Positions 62,514 through 64,000 of a DNA stretch of 64,000 nucleotides are shown here, piece by piece. Position 1 is the first letter of the stretch; each line of letters begins with the position of its first letter. The position numbers were made by a program, and so were the translations under genes. The stretch spans positions 1 to 64,000 of the forward strand of contig JANQLT010000202.1 in the NCBI GenBank assembly GCA_028280455.1, given 5' to 3'. This DNA is from Kiloniellales bacterium. GTDB taxonomy: Bacteria > Pseudomonadota > Alphaproteobacteria > Kiloniellales > JAKSDN01. The notes beneath the pieces were generated by a model. It worked only from the letters and a program-made list of their open reading frames with translations. It had not been told where the DNA came from and did not search any database.

Positions 62514-62539
62514 CTTATTGGGGAAAAGTTGGGGAAGTT
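62514..62539 (+). repeat. 26-bp direct repeat, right copy (candidate integrase arm site)
   Basis: Exact copy of 22951-22976 in the same orientation, 32 bases inside the right att site. Pairing at the two ends of the large element fits P and P' arm sites of its integrase. Confidence 0.8.
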
Positions 62540-62571
62540 CTGGGCGACAACAACTAAATCTTTGAAATAAT

Positions 62572-62615
62572 TGGCGTCCCCTAGGGGAGTCGAACCCCTG
62601 TTTTCGCCGTGAGAG
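62572..62615 (-). repeat. attR: Attachment-site copy 3, inside the intact tRNA-Glu gene
   Basis: The 44-bp att core in its complete tRNA context. It covers the anticodon loop through the encoded CCA end, so integration kept the tRNA whole. Confidence 0.92.
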
Positions 62616-62647
62616 GGCGATGTCCTAGGCCACTAGACGAAGGGGAC
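62572..62647 (-). tRNA. tRNA-Glu (anticodon CUC)
   Basis: A 76-base gene including encoded CCA. Acceptor stem GTCCCCT pairs with AGGGGAC, the D arm is GTCT-AGTGGCCT-AGGAC, the anticodon stem TCGCC/GGCGA encloses loop CTCTCAC (anticodon CTC, reads GAG), and the T arm is AGGGG-TTCGACT-CCCCT. It is the integration target of both elements on its 3' side. Confidence 0.96.
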
Positions 62648-62781
62648 GCTGGGTGGCCGGAAGCCGGGTCTTTTAGCGAATGCGCCCGGCCGTGACAAGG
62701 GGATGAAAGCGGCGGGGACGGCCGGCCCGCCTTGCCGCGGACCGGCCCTTGCCCCCTGTCCGACCCCCCGGATGTGCCTTG

Positions 62782-64000
62782 TCAGGCGGCGCGCAGGCTC
62801 GCCAGGAACTCCTCGACCGCGCTTCGCAGGTCTTGGGACTGTCGGTCGAGCTCCGTGGAGGCCTGCACCATGTGGCCCGCCGAATCGCCGGACTCGGTGG
62901 CGGCTTCGGTGACGCCGGCGATGTTGCCGTCGACCTCCTGACTGCCCGCCGCGGCTTCCTGGACGCTGCGCGATATCTCCTGGGTCGCCGCGGACTGCTC
63001 CTCGACCGCCGAGGCGATGCCGGTGACGATCTGGTTCATGCCGTCGATGCTCTCGGCGATCTCCTTGATCGCCTTGACCGACGCTTCCGTGGCGCCCTGG
63101 ATCTCGGAGATCTGCGTGGCGATCTGCTCGGTCGCCTTGGCGGTCTCGTTGGCCAGGGCCTTGACCTCGCTGGCGACCACGGCGAAGCCCTTGCCGGCTT
63201 CGCCCGCGCGCGCCGCTTCGATGGTGGCGTTGAGCGCCAGCAGGTTGGTCTGCTCGGCGATGTCCTGAATCAGGTTCAGCACCTGGCCGATCTCGCGGGC
63301 CGCGCCGGACAGGCTCTCGACGATCTCGTTGGTCTGCTCGGCCTTGCTCGCGGCCGCCGCGGTGGCCTCGCTGCTGTTCTGGACTTGCCGGCCGATCTCC
63401 TGAATCGAGGTGGCGAGCTCCTCCGAGGCGCTGGCGACCGTCTGCACGTTGCCGCTGGTGCGCTGCGAGGCGCTGGCCACCGCGGAGGCCTGCCGGCTGG
63501 TCTGATCGGCCGCGGCCGAGAGCGTCTCCGCCGTGGCGCGCAGCTCCGTCGCGGCTGCGCCGACGCCGTCGACGACGCCTTTGACGCTGTCGTCGAAGGT
63601 TTGCGCGAGAGTCTCCAGGGTCTCCTTCTTCTCGCGCTTGCCTTCCTCGAGGTAGACCGAGATCGCGTAGTCCATGTCGAGCAGGGCGGCTTTCAGCACG
63701 GCCGTGAGGGCCTCGCCCCGCTGGACGCGCCGGGTCGTGCTCGGCCAGGCGCCATCGAAAGAATCGCTGATCAGCGCCAGGACCTCGCTGACGATGAAGC
63801 TGTAGCCGCCGATGTACCAACGGGGCTCGAGACCGATCCGGTTGTGGGCGAGGCCGATGCGGCGCACGGACTCGACATAGGCCGAATCGAAGCGGCCGTC
63901 GGCGATCAGCAGCCAGTGCTCGAGCTGCCGCTGCTTGGCCTTGGCCTTGACTTCCGCGCCCTGAAACAGGCCGTCGGGCACGGCATAGCCGCTGAGGTGA
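62782..64000 (-). CDS. Globin-coupled methyl-accepting chemotaxis protein (5' end outside window)
   Basis: At least 399 residues are visible and the frame stays open to the window edge, so the start is outside. The visible N-terminal ~110 residues are the end of a protoglobin sensor domain: [22 protein letters not shown] contains the candidate proximal haem His and the conserved IGLxPxWY motif. There is no membrane helix. The rest is a signalling domain with the hairpin motif [20 protein letters not shown] and adaptation helices. A soluble HemAT-like oxygen sensor acting on CheA is predicted. Codon use is host-like. Confidence 0.88.
   Translation of the reverse strand, partial: HLSGYAVPDGLFQGAEVKAKAKQRQLEHWLLIADGRFDSAYVESVRRIGLAHNRIGLEPRWYIGGYSFIVSEVLALISDSFDGAWPSTTRRVQRGEALTAVLKAALLDMDYAISVYLEEGKREKKETLETLAQTFDDSVKGVVDGVGAAATELRATAETLSAAADQTSRQASAVASASQRTSGNVQTVASASEELATSIQEIGRQVQNSSEATAAAASKAEQTNEIVESLSGAAREIGQVLNLIQDIAEQTNLLALNATIEAARAGEAGKGFAVVASEVKALANETAKATEQIATQISEIQGATEASVKAIKEIAESIDGMNQIVTGIASAVEEQSAATQEISRSVQEAAAGSQEVDGNIAGVTEAATESGDSAGHMVQASTELDRQSQDLRSAVEEFLASLRAA

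Larger units (their letters stand above)
22800..62615. mobile_element. Integrative genomic island in tRNA-Glu(CUC), about 39.7 kb
   Basis: DNA between att copies 2 and 3. Gene base composition is clearly lower in GC than the flanking core genes. It contains a tyrosine integrase at its left end, an excisionase-like HTH, a primase, two HerA-type ATPases, a second tyrosine recombinase, a ubiquitin-like conjugation operon and several defence-type genes. The integrase lies at the end far from the intact tRNA. No relaxase, mating-pair or phage structural genes were recognised, so it is neither a standard conjugative element nor a prophage on this evidence. Confidence 0.88.

Noticed and set aside
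22800-62615. Conjugative element or prophage
   Set aside because: No relaxase, mating-pair, capsid, portal, terminase or tail genes were recognised, although HerA/VirD4-type ATPases are present.

Overview
The window reads as a piece of a GC-rich alphaproteobacterial chromosome (Rhodospirillales/Kiloniellales-like, inferred from the gene families; no species can be named) that carries a large lower-GC integrative element in a tRNA-Glu gene.

Core chromosome, left (1-20.9 kb): rpmB; a VOC protein coupled to meaB; a small conserved protein; a lipoprotein; a fused two-half ABC exporter (CydDC-like); a LysR regulator; a sulfonate cluster (tauY-like FAD oxidoreductase, xsc, tauZ-like exporter, cupin) that would oxidise taurine to sulfoacetaldehyde, cleave it to acetyl phosphate and sulfite, and export sulfur oxyanion; a leftward phnCDEE transporter operon; and an RTX protein. 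Core chromosome resumes at 62.57 kb with tRNA-Glu(CUC) and a globin-coupled chemoreceptor cut by the window edge.

Integrated DNA (20,993-62,615): the 3' half of tRNA-Glu occurs three times (20,993, 22,800 and 62,572), so two elements sit in tandem. The first is only 1.8 kb and holds one Fic gene. The second is about 39.7 kb and starts with a tyrosine integrase. A 26-bp direct repeat near both of its ends is a likely integrase arm site.

Inside the large element: (a) three M23-type peptidase homologues in two places; (b) a leftward run of 12 tightly packed genes (33.7 to 26.7 kb) encoding a helical protein, a ubiquitin-like protein, an E2-like protein, a JAB peptidase, an E1-like enzyme, a Pro/Gln-rich protein, a zinc-ribbon protein, a HerA-type ATPase, a small membrane protein, a PD-(D/E)XK-like protein, an archaeo-eukaryotic-type primase and an excisionase-like HTH. 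This joins a bacterial ubiquitin-like conjugation pathway to a DNA replication/translocation module and is the strongest candidate for a poorly described system; (c) small unknown genes, a second tyrosine recombinase and an RHH protein (34-41 kb); (d) an envelope set: XRE regulator with a perfect 16-bp palindrome, Tat-exported M23 peptidase, membrane TPR protein and a membrane-anchored stand-alone Hint/intein-like protein; (e) a second HerA-type ATPase; (f) a putative defence block: a 2107-residue protein with Mrr-like and PIN-like nuclease domains, a SIR2 protein, and a PHP-SMC-like ATPase with a gamma-glutamylcyclotransferase-like partner. No relaxase or type IV secretion genes were seen.
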